Origin: Stenotrophomonas sp. ATCM1_4
Lineage (GTDB): Bacteria > Pseudomonadota > Gammaproteobacteria > Xanthomonadales > Xanthomonadaceae
Assembly: GCF_004348115.1 (NCBI RefSeq)
Contig: NZ_QPFB01000001.1
Location: 3,054,028-3,118,027, forward strand
DNA length: 64,000 nucleotides
Reading direction: 5' to 3'
The notes under the pieces were generated by a model. It saw nothing but the letters and a program-made list of their open reading frames with translations. It had not been told where the DNA came from and made no database searches. Position numbers and translations under genes: made by a program. This document shows, piece after piece, positions 20,560 to 30,381 of the stretch (position 1 is its first letter; each line of letters starts with the position of its first letter).

Positions 20560-21377
20560 CCAAGACCCGAGTGATCGCCGCGCTGATCATGGCCCCGGTG
20601 GCCATCTGCGCGATTCTGCTGCTGCCTACCCAATGGCTGGCGGCCGCGGCCGCGCTGGTGTTCCTGGTCGGGCTGTGGGAGTGGCTGAAGCTGTCCGGCG
20701 TGGACGGCCTGCCGCGCACCGTGCTGCTGGTCCTGAACCTGCTGCTGATGGTGCTGATGGTCTGGGCTTCGGCCGGCTATGACGTGCTTTTCCAGCTGAC
20801 CGCGCTGATCGGCGTCGGTTTCTGGTTGCTGGCCCTGCTGTGGCTGCGCTTCTTCAATTTCGGCGCGCACGAGGAAAGCGGCGCCCGCCCGCTCAAGCTG
20901 GCGGCCGGCACGCTGGCGATCGTGCCAGCCTGGGCCTCGCTGGTGCTCATCCACGGCAGCGAGCCGAACGGACACCGCTGGCTGTTGACCGCCCTGACCT
21001 TGGTCTGGGCGGCCGACTCCGGCGCCTACTTCGCCGGCCGCGCCTTCGGCAAGCACAAGCTGGCCCCGCGCATCAGCCCCAACAAGACCATCGAAGGCCT
21101 GCTTGGCGGCCTGGTCGCCGGCATGGTCACCGCGGGCGTGTTCGGCTGGATCGCCGGAGTGCAGATGTCGCAGTTCGGCTGGCTGATGCTGGTGGCGGCC
21201 ATCGCTGTGCTGGCCTCGGTGCTCGGCGACCTGTTTGAAAGCCTGCTCAAGCGCCACGCCGGCGCCAAGGATTCGGGCCACGTGATCCCGGGCCACGGCG
21301 GCGTGCTGGACCGCATCGACGGCGTGCTGGCCGCGCTGCCGGTGTTCGCGCTGGGCAAGGAAATCTTCGGTTTCTGA
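20556..21377 (+). CDS. cdsA: Phosphatidate cytidylyltransferase (CDP-diglyceride synthase)
   Basis: Integral membrane enzyme that forms CDP-diacylglycerol from phosphatidate and CTP. It is 273 aa with about seven to eight hydrophobic segments and the family signature near the C-terminus: [20 protein letters not shown] followed by [11 protein letters not shown], plus [31 protein letters not shown] before it. The start is in an ATGA overlap with uppS. Confidence 0.97.
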   Translation: MTKTRVIAALIMAPVAICAILLLPTQWLAAAAALVFLVGLWEWLKLSGVDGLPRTVLLVLNLLLMVLMVWASAGYDVLFQLTALIGVGFWLLALLWLRFFNFGAHEESGARPLKLAAGTLAIVPAWASLVLIHGSEPNGHRWLLTALTLVWAADSGAYFAGRAFGKHKLAPRISPNKTIEGLLGGLVAGMVTAGVFGWIAGVQMSQFGWLMLVAAIAVLASVLGDLFESLLKRHAGAKDSGHVIPGHGGVLDRIDGVLAALPVFALGKEIFGF

Positions 21378-21379
21378 CC

Positions 21380-22576
21380 ATGTCCTCCTCCTCGACCCCG
21401 CGCCAGGTCGCCATCCTCGGCGCCACCGGCTCCATCGGCACCTCGGCACTGGACGTCATCGCCCGCCACCCGGAGCAGATGCGCGCCAGCGTGCTGGCCG
21501 CCGGCAGCAGCGTGGATGCGCTGCTCGCGTTGTGCCGCACCCACCGCCCCGACCACGCCGCGATCGCCGACCCGGCCCTGTTCGAACGCCTGCGTGACGG
21601 GCTGGCCGACGCCGGGCTGGCGACCGAAGCCCATGCCGGGCATGCCGCCATCGAGGCGCTGGCGGCCAGCGCCGCCTGTGACACCGTGGTGGCCGCCATC
21701 GTCGGCGCCGCCGGCCTGGCCTCCACGCTCGCCGCCGCCCGCGCCGGCAAGCGCCTGCTGCTGGCCAACAAGGAATCGCTGGTCCTGGCTGGCACCCTGC
21801 TGACCCGGGAAGCGGCCGCCGCCGGCGCTGAAATCATCCCGATCGACAGCGAACACAACGCCATCTTCCAGTGCCTGCGCTCGCGCGATGCCAGCCTGGA
21901 CGCCGGCGTGCGCCGGATCATCCTCACCGCCTCCGGTGGCCCGTTCCGCGGCCGCAGCCGGGCCGCGCTGGAGACGGTCACGGTCGCCCAGGCCGTGGCC
22001 CACCCGAAATGGTCGATGGGGCCGAAGATCTCGGTGGATTCGGCGACGTTGATGAACAAGGGGCTGGAGGTCATCGAGGCCCACCACCTGTTCAACGTGC
22101 CCGGTTCGCGCATCGACGTGCTGGTCCACCCGCAGAGCCTGGTGCATTCGCTGGTCGAGTTCATCGACGGCTCGACCCTGGCCCAGATGGGCCTGCCGGA
22201 CATGCGCACCACCCTGGCCGTGGGCCTGGGCTGGCCGCGCCGCATCGAATCCGGCGTGGCCGGGCTGGACCTGCTGAGCCAGGGCCGGCTGGATTTCGAG
22301 GCCCCGGACCTGGACGCCTTCCCCTGCCTGCGCCTGGCCTGGCAGGCGATGGACGCCGGCGGCACCGCCCCGGCCATCCTGAACGCGGCCAATGAAGAAG
22401 CGGTTTCAGCCTTTCTTCAGGGCCGCATAGGCTTCCTGTCGATCCCTGCGCTGGTGGAACAAGCCCTCTCCACCCTGCCTCACGCGGCCGCCGATACACT
22501 GGAGGCCCTGCTGGCCGCCGATGCACAGGCCCGCCATACCACCCGCACCGCCATCGCCCACCTGCCGCATGTCTGA
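21380..22576 (+). CDS. dxr: 1-deoxy-D-xylulose 5-phosphate reductoisomerase
   Basis: Makes 2-C-methyl-D-erythritol 4-phosphate in the non-mevalonate isoprenoid pathway, which feeds UppS two genes upstream. It is 398 aa with an NADPH-binding GATGSIG loop at residues 14-20, LLANKESLV, the metal-binding [52 protein letters not shown], and a C-terminal NAANEEAV. Starts 2 bases after the cdsA stop. The order uppS-cdsA-dxr-rseP differs from E. coli, where dxr precedes uppS. Confidence 0.98.
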   Translation: MSSSSTPRQVAILGATGSIGTSALDVIARHPEQMRASVLAAGSSVDALLALCRTHRPDHAAIADPALFERLRDGLADAGLATEAHAGHAAIEALAASAACDTVVAAIVGAAGLASTLAAARAGKRLLLANKESLVLAGTLLTREAAAAGAEIIPIDSEHNAIFQCLRSRDASLDAGVRRIILTASGGPFRGRSRAALETVTVAQAVAHPKWSMGPKISVDSATLMNKGLEVIEAHHLFNVPGSRIDVLVHPQSLVHSLVEFIDGSTLAQMGLPDMRTTLAVGLGWPRRIESGVAGLDLLSQGRLDFEAPDLDAFPCLRLAWQAMDAGGTAPAILNAANEEAVSAFLQGRIGFLSIPALVEQALSTLPHAAADTLEALLAADAQARHTTRTAIAHLPHV

Positions 22577-22602
22577 GCCCTTCCCCCAACCGAGCGCTGC
22601 AC

Positions 22603-23961
22603 ATGGCTGACTTCCTCGGTTCCGTGTGGTGGATGATCGTCAGCCTTGGCCTGCTGGTGACCTTCCATGAATTCGGCCATTACTGGGTGGCCCGCCGCTG
22701 CGGGGTGAAGGTGCTGCGCTTCTCGGTCGGCTTCGGCAAGCCGCTGTGGAGCCGCTACAACAAGGACGGCACCGAGTTCGCGATCGCCGCGATCCCGCTG
22801 GGCGGCTACGTGAAGATGCTCGACGAGCGCGAGGTCGAGGTCCCCGCCGGGGAGCGCGCGGTCGCGTTCAACAACAAGACCGTCTGGCAGCGCATCGCCA
22901 TCGTCGCCGCCGGCCCGGCCGCCAACCTGCTGCTGTGCATCGCCCTGTTGTGGGTGATGTTCGTGATCGGCCGGCAGGACTATTCAGCCACCCTCGGCCG
23001 CACCACCGGCATCGCCGCCAGCGCCGGCTTCGCCAGCGGCGACCGCGTGCTGGAGGTGGATGGGCGCAAGGTCGACACCTGGGCCGAGGCGAGCATGGCG
23101 CTGACCACCGCGGCCATGGACCGCCAGGACGCCCATGTGCGCGTCCGCGACGCCCTGGACAACGAGCGCACCCGAGTGCTGCCGCTGTCACAGCTGCCGG
23201 CCGGCTTCGACGAGCGCCAGGTTCCTGCCCAGGCCGGCCTGGTCTGGCAGTTCTGGCTGCAGCCGGCCCGGGTCGACAGCGTGGTCACCGGCTCGGCCGC
23301 CGCCAACCTGCTGCAGAGCGGCGACCTGATCCTGGCCGTCGATGGCCAGCGCGTGGACAGCATGGACCAGGTCACCCCGCTGGTGCAGGCGCTGGGCAAG
23401 CGCGGCGGCCCCGGCATGGTCGAGGTCGAGCGCAATGGCGAGCGCCTGGCGCTGGAACTGACCCCGAAGCCCGGGCAGGGTGCCGACGGCAAGCCGCAAT
23501 GGCTGCTGGGGGTGGGTTTCCAGCAGGGACAGGCCCCTGCCTATGACGCCCGCCAGCAGTACGGCGTGCTGGCCGCCCTGCCGGCCGCGGTGCGCGAGAC
23601 TGGCAAACTGGCGTCAGATTCGCTTGGCATGATGCGCCGGATGCTCACCGGCCACGCCTCGCTGAAGAACGTTTCCGGCCCGATCACCATCGCCCGCGTG
23701 GCCAATGCCTCGGCCGAGCGCGGGGTGGACTGGTTCCTGTATTTCCTGGCCCTGCTGTCGCTGAGCCTGTGCATCATCAACCTGCTGCCCATCCCTGTCT
23801 TGGACGGCGGGCACCTGCTGTATTACCTTATCGAGTTGGTCAAGGGCAGCCCGCTGAGCGAGCGTGCCATGGCGACGGGTCAATTCATCGGCCTGGCGCT
23901 GTTGGCCGGGCTGATGGGCTTGGCGTTCTACAACGACATCCTCAGCCTGGTCCCGCGATGA
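22603..23961 (+). CDS. rseP: Site-2 membrane metalloprotease RseP
   Basis: Inner-membrane zinc protease that cleaves the anti-sigma factor in the sigma-E envelope stress pathway and clears signal peptides. It is 452 aa with HEFGH at residues 22-26 inside the first membrane segment (zinc site), two PDZ domains in the middle (GDRVLEVDGRKVDTW and GDLILAVDGQRVDSM), and the LLPIPVLDGGH motif (third zinc ligand) in the third membrane segment. The stop overlaps an in-frame ATG of the bamA frame (23958), but the real bamA start lies downstream. Confidence 0.97.
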   Translation: MADFLGSVWWMIVSLGLLVTFHEFGHYWVARRCGVKVLRFSVGFGKPLWSRYNKDGTEFAIAAIPLGGYVKMLDEREVEVPAGERAVAFNNKTVWQRIAIVAAGPAANLLLCIALLWVMFVIGRQDYSATLGRTTGIAASAGFASGDRVLEVDGRKVDTWAEASMALTTAAMDRQDAHVRVRDALDNERTRVLPLSQLPAGFDERQVPAQAGLVWQFWLQPARVDSVVTGSAAANLLQSGDLILAVDGQRVDSMDQVTPLVQALGKRGGPGMVEVERNGERLALELTPKPGQGADGKPQWLLGVGFQQGQAPAYDARQQYGVLAALPAAVRETGKLASDSLGMMRRMLTGHASLKNVSGPITIARVANASAERGVDWFLYFLALLSLSLCIINLLPIPVLDGGHLLYYLIELVKGSPLSERAMATGQFIGLALLAGLMGLAFYNDILSLVPR

Positions 23962-24032
23962 ACTTTTTCCCGCTGACGTCGTCATACGCCGGCACCCACG
24001 CAACTCTGAAATCGACTCCAACCGGACGTGAT

Positions 24033-26498
24033 ATGACGCGACTCCCCAATCGCCGCCTGCTAGCCCTCGCCCTTGCTGCCGGCCTGGCACTGCCTGCGCT
24101 CGCACAGGCGGCCGAGCCGTTCACCGCCAGCGACATCCGCGTGGACGGGCTGCAGCGCATCTCCTCCGGCACCGTGTTCACCTACCTGCCGGTGGAGCGT
24201 GGCGACGTGGTCGACGATGCCAAGGTCGGCGACACCATCCGTGCGCTGTACAAGACCGGCTTCTTCGAGGACGTGCAGCTGGACCGCCAGGGCGACATCC
24301 TGGTCGTCACCGTCAAGGAACGCCCGGCGATCAACAAGCTGACCGTCACCGGCAACAAGGACATCAAGAGCGAGCAGCTGCTCAAGGGCCTGGCCGACAT
24401 CGGCCTGAGCGAGGGTGGCACCTTCGACCGCCTGAGCCTGGACCGCGTGACCCAGGAGCTGCGCCGCCAGTACAACGACCGCGGCAAGTACAACGTCGAG
24501 ATCACCCCGACCGTCAGCCCGCTGGACCGCAACCGCGTGGACGTGGCCATTGCCGTGAAGGAAGGCAAGGCCGCCAAGATCCGCCACGTGAACCTGATCG
24601 GCACCGAGAAGTTCCCGGCCGAGGACATCCTGGAAACCTGGGAGTCCAAGGAGCACAACTGGGCCTCGTGGTACCGCCGCGACGACCAGTACTCCAAGGA
24701 AAAGCTGTCCGGCGACCTGGAAAAGCTGAACTCCTGGTACCTCAACCGCGGCTACGTGGACTTCAGCGTCGATTCCACCCAGGTCTCGATCAGCCCCGAC
24801 AAGCGCGACATGTTCATCACCACCGGCGTGACCGAGGGTGAGCAGTACAAGATCTCCGACATCAAGGTCACCGGCGACACCATCCTGCCGCAGGAAACGG
24901 TGGAGAAGATGGTGTTCCAGAAATCCGGCGACATCTTCTCGCGCGGCCTGCTGGAGCTGAGCGCGGACAGCATCACCAACAGCCTGTCCAACATCGGCTA
25001 CGCCTTCGCCAAGGTCAACCCGATCCCGACCAGCAACCGCGGTGACCGCACCGTGGCGGTGAACATGCAGGTCGTGCCGGGCCCGCGTGTGTCCGTGCGC
25101 CGCATCGTGTTCAAGGGCAACTCGCGCACCGCCGACGAGGTGCTGCGCCGCGAGATGCGCCAGTTCGAGAACAGCTGGTACTCGCAGGCCGCCATCGACC
25201 GCTCCAAGATCCGCCTGCAGCGCCTGGGTTACTTCGAGTCGGTGGACGTGGAAACCACCCCGGTCACCGGCAGCAACGACCAGGTCGACGTGGTCTACAA
25301 CGTCAAGGAAACCACCTCCGGCAGCTTCGTGTTCGGCCTGGGCTATTCGCAGTCCTACGGCATGACCACCTCGGTGCAGCTGTCGCAGAACAACTTCCTG
25401 GGTGGCGGCAACCGCGTGTCGGTCGAAGCTTCGCGCAGCAGCTACCTGCAGCGTTATGGCTTCTCCTACACCAACCCGTACTTCACCGATGACGGCGTGT
25501 CGCTGGGCTACAACCTGTCCTGGCGCGAACTGGACTACTCCGACTTCAACACCGCCCAGTACAACAGCACCAACGGTGCGGCGCAGGTGGTGTTCGGCGT
25601 GCCGATCACCGAGAACGATGCGTTCTCGCTGATGTTCGGCATCGACAGCAACCAGATCACGACCTACCAGGGCTACACGCCGAAGGCGATCATCGATTAC
25701 ATCGATGCCATTGGCTCCAAGACGTTCCACTCCTGGCGTACCGAGCTGGGCTGGGCGCGCGACACCCGCAACGACTACTTCATGCCGACCGCCGGTACCT
25801 ACCAGCGCCTGGGCCTGGAAGCCACGCTGCCGGGTTCGACCGTGGAGTACTACAAGCTCAGCTACCAGTTCTCCAAGTATTGGCCGATCATCCCGTCGCT
25901 GGTCATCAATACCCGCCTGGAACTGGGCTACGGTGATTCGTACGGCAGCGACAAGGTCCGTGACATCTGCTGGAACGTGATCCCCGGTACGCCGGGCACG
26001 CCGGCCAACGGCAGCACGCCGGCGGTCCCGGGCACCCCGGACACCACCCAGGTCGTCGACTGCGCCACCAACCCGACCGCCAACCACCGCCAGGTGAAGG
26101 CCACCGGCCTGCCGTTCTTCGAGAACTTCTACGCCGGCGGCACCAACTCGGTGCGCGGCTTCGAGGACAACACCCTGGGCCCGCGCTCGGAGATCATCGG
26201 TGGCTACTACAACGGCCAGCCGCTGGGTGGCTCGGTGAAGACCGTCGGCTCGATCGAAGCCTACTTCCCGAAGCTGTTCGACAGCCCGTCCGCGCGCGTG
26301 TCGGCCTTCGTCGACTTCGGCAACGTCTACAACGGCGTGGACAACTTCAAGGCCAACGAGCTGCGTGCCTCAGCCGGTGTCGCCCTGTTGTGGCGCGCCC
26401 CGGTCGGCCCGATCTCGATCAGCTACGCGATCCCACTGAAGAAGGAAGACGGCGACGAGATCGAACGCCTGCAGTTCACCTTCGGTGGGCAGTTCTAA
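24033..26498 (+). CDS. bamA: Outer membrane protein assembly factor BamA
   Basis: Omp85-family core of the BAM complex that inserts beta-barrel proteins into the outer membrane. The chosen ATG gives 821 aa with a clean signal peptide (RLLALALAAGLALPALAQA); the in-frame ATG at 23958 would put 25 hydrophilic residues before it. Five POTRA repeats follow (first FTASDIRVDGLQRISSGTV, fifth RRIVFKGNSRTADEVLRREMRQFE), then the barrel with VRGF at residues 707-710 and the terminal LQFTFGGQF with C-terminal Phe. Between residues 646 and 677 is a Pro/Gly/Thr-rich insert (PGTPGTPANGSTP and PGTPDTT) bracketed by two Cys, probably in an extracellular loop. Confidence 0.98.
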   Translation: MTRLPNRRLLALALAAGLALPALAQAAEPFTASDIRVDGLQRISSGTVFTYLPVERGDVVDDAKVGDTIRALYKTGFFEDVQLDRQGDILVVTVKERPAINKLTVTGNKDIKSEQLLKGLADIGLSEGGTFDRLSLDRVTQELRRQYNDRGKYNVEITPTVSPLDRNRVDVAIAVKEGKAAKIRHVNLIGTEKFPAEDILETWESKEHNWASWYRRDDQYSKEKLSGDLEKLNSWYLNRGYVDFSVDSTQVSISPDKRDMFITTGVTEGEQYKISDIKVTGDTILPQETVEKMVFQKSGDIFSRGLLELSADSITNSLSNIGYAFAKVNPIPTSNRGDRTVAVNMQVVPGPRVSVRRIVFKGNSRTADEVLRREMRQFENSWYSQAAIDRSKIRLQRLGYFESVDVETTPVTGSNDQVDVVYNVKETTSGSFVFGLGYSQSYGMTTSVQLSQNNFLGGGNRVSVEASRSSYLQRYGFSYTNPYFTDDGVSLGYNLSWRELDYSDFNTAQYNSTNGAAQVVFGVPITENDAFSLMFGIDSNQITTYQGYTPKAIIDYIDAIGSKTFHSWRTELGWARDTRNDYFMPTAGTYQRLGLEATLPGSTVEYYKLSYQFSKYWPIIPSLVINTRLELGYGDSYGSDKVRDICWNVIPGTPGTPANGSTPAVPGTPDTTQVVDCATNPTANHRQVKATGLPFFENFYAGGTNSVRGFEDNTLGPRSEIIGGYYNGQPLGGSVKTVGSIEAYFPKLFDSPSARVSAFVDFGNVYNGVDNFKANELRASAGVALLWRAPVGPISISYAIPLKKEDGDEIERLQFTFGGQF

Positions 26499-26618
26499 GC
26501 GACTGCCACGCTGACCCCGGGGCGGCCCGGGGTACCCGGCATCACGCCATGGGCGCGCTGCCGGGGCGCGCTCCGGGACTTCCAGATCCCCGCGCGCCCT
26601 TACCAAAGTGGCTTTCCT

Positions 26619-26650
26619 CCAGAACCGCCGGCGCGCGGTTCTGGTCGTTT
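26619..26650 (+). terminator. Terminator-like hairpin after bamA
   Basis: Ten-base perfect arms (CCAGAACCGC at 26619-26628, GCGGTTCTGG at 26635-26644) around CGGCGC, followed by a short T-containing tail TCGTTT. Probably ends or attenuates the bamA transcript before the lpxD group. Confidence 0.6.
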
Positions 26651-26787
26651 AGGGCTTCCGGTTTACGGCCCCCTCCCCGGCCTGCGTGGGCGGTGGCGGG
26701 CTCTGGCTCCCTTTCCGGTCCACGCCTTGACCGCTGTTGGCCGGTCCACGTCCGTCTGTCTCGCGCCACGTCGGCCCGGCCGCCCGC

Positions 26788-26816
26788 ATGACCACCACCT
26801 GCACAGGCTGTAAACT
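26788..26816 (+). promoter_or_regulatory. Candidate promoter immediately before lpxD
   Basis: ATGACC at 26788-26793 and TAAACT at 26811-26816 with a 17-base spacer; each matches four of six consensus bases. The lpxD GTG begins only seven bases after the -10 box, so a transcript from here would have almost no leader. Confidence 0.35.
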
Positions 26817-26822
26817 CGCCAC

Positions 26823-27845
26823 GTGAATATTCCTACCCATACCGCACAGGAACTTGCCGACCGCTTCGGCCTGCAGGTGCACGGCGATCCGGCTGCCGCC
26901 ATCTCCGGCGTGGCCACGCTCGCCCATGCCGGCCCCGGCCAGCTGACCTTCCTCGCCAATCCCCGCTATCGCGCGCAGTTGGCCGACAGCAAGGCCTCGA
27001 TCGTGGTGCTGCGCGCCGATGACGCCGAGGCCGCACCCGGCACCGCGTTGATCGCCAAGGATCCCTACACCACCTTCGCCAAGATCGGTGCGCTGTTCGA
27101 AACCGTGCCGGTCCGCGAGCCCGGCATCCATCCCAGCGCGGTGATTGATCCCAGCGCGACGGTGGCGGACAGTGCGCACATCGGCCCCCACGTCTGCATC
27201 GGCGCACGCTCGGTGATCGGCGAGGCGGCCATCATCGGCCCGGGCTGCGTGATCGGCGATGACTGCATCGTGGAGGCCGGCAGCGAACTGCTGGCCCGCG
27301 TCACCCTGGTCGCCCGGGTCAAGCTGGGCAAGCGCGTGCGTATCCATCCCGGCGCGGTGCTTGGCGCCGAGGGCTTCGGCCTGGCGATGGACAACGGCCA
27401 CTGGATCAAGGTGCCGCAGCTGGGCGGCGTACGCATCGGCGACGATTGCGAGATCGGCGCTAACAGCTGTGTGGACCGCGGCGCGCTGGAAGACACCGTG
27501 CTCGACGAAGACGTGCGCGTGGACAACCTGGTGCAGATCGCCCACAACGTGCAGATCGGCGCGCACAGCGCCATCGCCGGTTCCACCGGCATCGCCGGCA
27601 GCGCCAAGATCGGCCGTTACTGCCTGCTCGGCGGTGCGGTAGGCGTGGTCGGCCACCTGGAAATCTGCGACCACGTGGTGATCACCGGCAAGTCGGTGGT
27701 CCGCAACTCCATTACCGAACCGGGCGAGTACTCGTCCGGTACCCCATTGACCGATAACCGCACGTGGCGCAAGAACGCCGCGCGCTTCAAGCAGCTCGAT
27801 GCGCTCGCGCGGCGCATCCTGGCTGTGAGCAAGGAGAAGGAATGA
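26823..27845 (+). CDS. lpxD: UDP-3-O-(3-hydroxyacyl)glucosamine N-acyltransferase
   Basis: Third acylation step of lipid A synthesis, cytosolic trimer. It is 340 aa with an N-terminal uridine-binding domain (ISGVATLAHAGPGQLTFLANPRYRAQL), then left-handed beta-helix hexapeptides, including the catalytic-His stretch IAHNVQIGAHSAIAGSTGIAGSAKIG and the C-terminal extension FKQLDALARRILA. It starts with GTG, with no ribosome binding site visible upstream, but alignment with the family shows that the N-terminus is complete. The stop overlaps the fabZ ATG by four bases. Confidence 0.97.
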   Translation: MNIPTHTAQELADRFGLQVHGDPAAAISGVATLAHAGPGQLTFLANPRYRAQLADSKASIVVLRADDAEAAPGTALIAKDPYTTFAKIGALFETVPVREPGIHPSAVIDPSATVADSAHIGPHVCIGARSVIGEAAIIGPGCVIGDDCIVEAGSELLARVTLVARVKLGKRVRIHPGAVLGAEGFGLAMDNGHWIKVPQLGGVRIGDDCEIGANSCVDRGALEDTVLDEDVRVDNLVQIAHNVQIGAHSAIAGSTGIAGSAKIGRYCLLGGAVGVVGHLEICDHVVITGKSVVRNSITEPGEYSSGTPLTDNRTWRKNAARFKQLDALARRILAVSKEKE

Positions 27846-28300
27846 ACGCACCGCTGCAGCTGCCCGTCGACGTCAACACCATCCAGACGTTGATCCCGCA
27901 CCGCTACCCCTTCCTGCTGGTCGACAAGGTCGTCGAGCTGGACGTGGAAGGAAAGCGCATCGTTGCGCACAAGAACGTGACCATCAACGAGCCGTTCTTC
28001 CAGGGCCACTTCCCCGGCCAGCCGATCATGCCGGGCGTGCTGATCATCGAGGCGCTGGCGCAGGCCGGTGGCGTGTTGACCCAGCTGAGCCTGGGCCGTG
28101 ATGCGCAGTCCAAGCTGTTCTACCTGGTCAAGGTCGACAACGTGCGCTTCATGAAGCAGGTGGTGCCGGGCGACGTGCTGGAGCTGCACGTGCAGGTCAA
28201 GCGCGTGATCCGCAACATGGCCGTGTACTACGGCGAAGCCAAGGTCGATGGTGAAGTGGTCGCGCACGCCGAAGTGCTGTGCGCCGGCACCCGCGAGTAA
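27842..28300 (+). CDS. fabZ: 3-hydroxyacyl-ACP dehydratase FabZ
   Basis: Hot-dog fold dehydratase of fatty acid elongation, working on the same 3-hydroxyacyl-ACP pool used for lipid A. It is 152 aa from the ATG in the ATGA overlap with lpxD, with [13 protein letters not shown], the active-site His56 in [23 protein letters not shown] and Glu70 in the same block. The GAAGGA just upstream of the ATG supports this start. Confidence 0.98.
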   Translation: MNAPLQLPVDVNTIQTLIPHRYPFLLVDKVVELDVEGKRIVAHKNVTINEPFFQGHFPGQPIMPGVLIIEALAQAGGVLTQLSLGRDAQSKLFYLVKVDNVRFMKQVVPGDVLELHVQVKRVIRNMAVYYGEAKVDGEVVAHAEVLCAGTRE

Positions 28301-28318
28301 TCCAGCCGGAGTCTTTGC

Positions 28319-29110
28319 ATGAGTGACAGCGCCTCCCTGATCCATCCGACCGCGGTCATCGACCCTTCCGCCAAGCTGGGTAGCGGCGTGCGCGTGGGCG
28401 CGTTCACCCTGATCGGGCCGGAAGTGGAGATCGGCGACGGCACCGAGATCGGCCCGCACTGCAGCGTCCACGGCCCGACCCGCATCGGCCGCGACAACCG
28501 CTTCATCGGCCACGTCGCCGTCGGCGGCGAGCCGCAGGACAAGAAGTTCGCCGGCGAACGCACCGAGCTGGTCATCGGTGACCGCAACGTGTTCCGCGAG
28601 TTCGTCACGCTCAGCCGTGGCACCGCCGGCGGTGGTGGCGTGACCACCATCGGCAACGACAACTGGATGCTGGCCTACACCCACATCGCCCACGACTGCC
28701 ATGTGGCCGACCACTGCGTGTTCTCCAACAACACCACGCTGGCCGGGCATGTCAGCGTCGGCAGCTGGGTGATCATCAGCGGCTTTGCCGGTGCCCACCA
28801 GTTCTGCCGCATCGGCGACCACGCCTTCCTGGGCATGGGCTCGCTGGTGACCGGTGACATCCCGCCGTTCACCATGGTCGGCATCGATGGCCATGGCCGC
28901 CCGCGCGGCATCAACAGCGAGGGCCTCAAGCGCCGCGGGTTCGACGCCGAGCGCATCAGCGCGATCAAGCGCGCCTACCGCACCATCTACGTCGCCGGCC
29001 TGCCGCTGGCCGAGGCCAAACAGCAGCTGGCCGAACAGGCGCGCGACAGCGACGACGTGAAGCAGCTGCTGGACTTCATCGAAAGCGGCGAGCGCCCGTT
29101 GCAGCGATGA
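28319..29110 (+). CDS. lpxA: UDP-N-acetylglucosamine O-acyltransferase
   Basis: First step of lipid A synthesis. It is 263 aa: hexapeptide beta-helix ([32 protein letters not shown]), GGEPQDKKF, the catalytic region [19 protein letters not shown] with His122 and His125 in the E. coli positions, and a helical C-terminus ([10 protein letters not shown]). Starts 18 bases after fabZ; the stop overlaps lpxB by four bases. Confidence 0.98.
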   Translation: MSDSASLIHPTAVIDPSAKLGSGVRVGAFTLIGPEVEIGDGTEIGPHCSVHGPTRIGRDNRFIGHVAVGGEPQDKKFAGERTELVIGDRNVFREFVTLSRGTAGGGGVTTIGNDNWMLAYTHIAHDCHVADHCVFSNNTTLAGHVSVGSWVIISGFAGAHQFCRIGDHAFLGMGSLVTGDIPPFTMVGIDGHGRPRGINSEGLKRRGFDAERISAIKRAYRTIYVAGLPLAEAKQQLAEQARDSDDVKQLLDFIESGERPLQR

Positions 29111-30381
29111 GCATGGGGAACCGCCCGGGGAACGGGGAGCTGGGGGCAGCAAGTGCGCCGACCACGGCGCAGCCAGCTGCCCTTCCCGCCTCCCTGCTCC
29201 CTGTTTCCCGCCGCAAGGTCCGCATCGCGCTGGTCGCGGGCGAGGCGTCCGGCGACGGGCTCGGCGCCGGCCTGATCAAGGCGCTGCGCACGCGCTATCC
29301 GGACGCCGAGTTCGCCGGTATCGGCGGCGATGCCATGCGCAACGCCGGCTGCGAAACCTGGTTCGATGCCAGTGAACTGGCGTTGATGGGCCTGGCCGAG
29401 ATCCTGCGCCATCTGCCGCGCCTGCTGAAGCTGCGCAAGGCGTTCCGCCAGCGCGTGCTGGAATGGCAGCCGGACGTGTTCATCGGCATCGATGCGCCGG
29501 ACTTCAACCTGGCCGTGGAGAAGTGGCTCAAGCAACGCGGCATCCGCACCGTGCACTACGTCAGCCCGTCGGTCTGGGCATGGCGCGAGAAGCGCGCCGA
29601 GAAGATCGGCGCCAGCGCCGACCTGGTGCTGTGCCTGTTCCCGATGGAGCCGCCGATCTATGCCCGGCACGGCATCGACGCGCGCTTCGTCGGCCATCCC
29701 ATGGCCGATGACATCCCGCTGCAGAGCGACCGCCTGCAGGCACGCCAGGCACTGGACATTCCCGCGCAGGCACCGGTGCTCGCGGTGCTGCCCGGCAGCC
29801 GGCTGGGCGAGGTCAGCCGCCTCGGCCCGCCGTTCTTCGCCGCCGCCTGGCAGCTGTGCGAGGACCGGCATGACCTGCACCTGGTGGTGCCGGCCGCCAA
29901 TGCCAAATGCAAAGCGATGCTGGTCGAGCAGATCCGCGCCGCGGCGCTGCCCAGCGCGCGCGTGCACCTGCTCGATGGCCGCGCCCGCGAGGCCATGACC
30001 GCCGCCGACGTGGTGATGCTGGCCTCCGGCACCGCCACGCTGGAAACCATGCTGGTCAAGCGACCGATGGTGGTCGGCTACCGGGTGTCCGAGCTGACCT
30101 ACCGCATCGTCAGCAGCCTGGGGCTGATCAAGGTCAGCCGCTATGCACTGCCCAACGTGCTGGCCGGCAAGGACCTGGCACCGGAGCTGATCCAGCACGA
30201 CTGCACACCCGACAACCTGGCCGGCGCCGTGCGTGACTGGTTCGACGACCCGGCCCGCGTGGCCGGACTGCAGGACGACTACCTGCGCCTGCACCAGCAA
30301 CTGCGCCAGGACGCTTCCGCCCGCGCCGCCGATGCGGTGGCCGGCCTGCTGGATGCACCGGCCCGGCAAGCCCAGCCGTGA
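29107..30381 (+). CDS. lpxB: Lipid A disaccharide synthase with N-terminal extension
   Basis: Glycosyltransferase (GT-B fold) that joins UDP-diacylglucosamine and lipid X. It is 424 aa, about 40 longer than E. coli LpxB. The family begins at about residue 37 ([26 protein letters not shown]) and continues with [72 protein letters not shown] and [21 protein letters not shown]. The extra first 36 residues are low-complexity ([21 protein letters not shown]) and are encoded by an imperfect inverted repeat (29115-29209). No ATG, GTG or TTG lies between the extension and the conserved start, so the extension is likely translated. Confidence 0.96.
   Translation: MSMGNRPGNGELGAASAPTTAQPAALPASLLPVSRRKVRIALVAGEASGDGLGAGLIKALRTRYPDAEFAGIGGDAMRNAGCETWFDASELALMGLAEILRHLPRLLKLRKAFRQRVLEWQPDVFIGIDAPDFNLAVEKWLKQRGIRTVHYVSPSVWAWREKRAEKIGASADLVLCLFPMEPPIYARHGIDARFVGHPMADDIPLQSDRLQARQALDIPAQAPVLAVLPGSRLGEVSRLGPPFFAAAWQLCEDRHDLHLVVPAANAKCKAMLVEQIRAAALPSARVHLLDGRAREAMTAADVVMLASGTATLETMLVKRPMVVGYRVSELTYRIVSSLGLIKVSRYALPNVLAGKDLAPELIQHDCTPDNLAGAVRDWFDDPARVAGLQDDYLRLHQQLRQDASARAADAVAGLLDAPARQAQP
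29115..29209. repeat. Imperfect inverted repeat inside the 5' end of lpxB
   Basis: The left arm (from 29115, GGGGAAC... to GTGCGCCG at 29160) and the right arm (from CGGCGCAG at 29165 to GTTTCCC at 29209) are complementary with mismatches; the best-matched parts are the inner CGCCG/CGGCG region and GGGCAG/CTGCCC. It looks like a REP-type palindrome captured by the coding frame. Confidence 0.5.

Larger units (their letters stand above)
26499..26822 (+). other. bamA-lpxD intergenic region without skp
   Basis: This 324-base stretch holds no ORF resembling the periplasmic chaperone Skp/OmpH, which lies here in E. coli. It contains a GC-rich terminator-like hairpin (26619-26650) and, at its end, a candidate promoter for lpxD. 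I see no other gene on either strand. Confidence 0.7.

Noticed and set aside
24060..26087. A 675-codon open frame opposite bamA
   Set aside because: Shadow of the BamA gene with no recognisable features.
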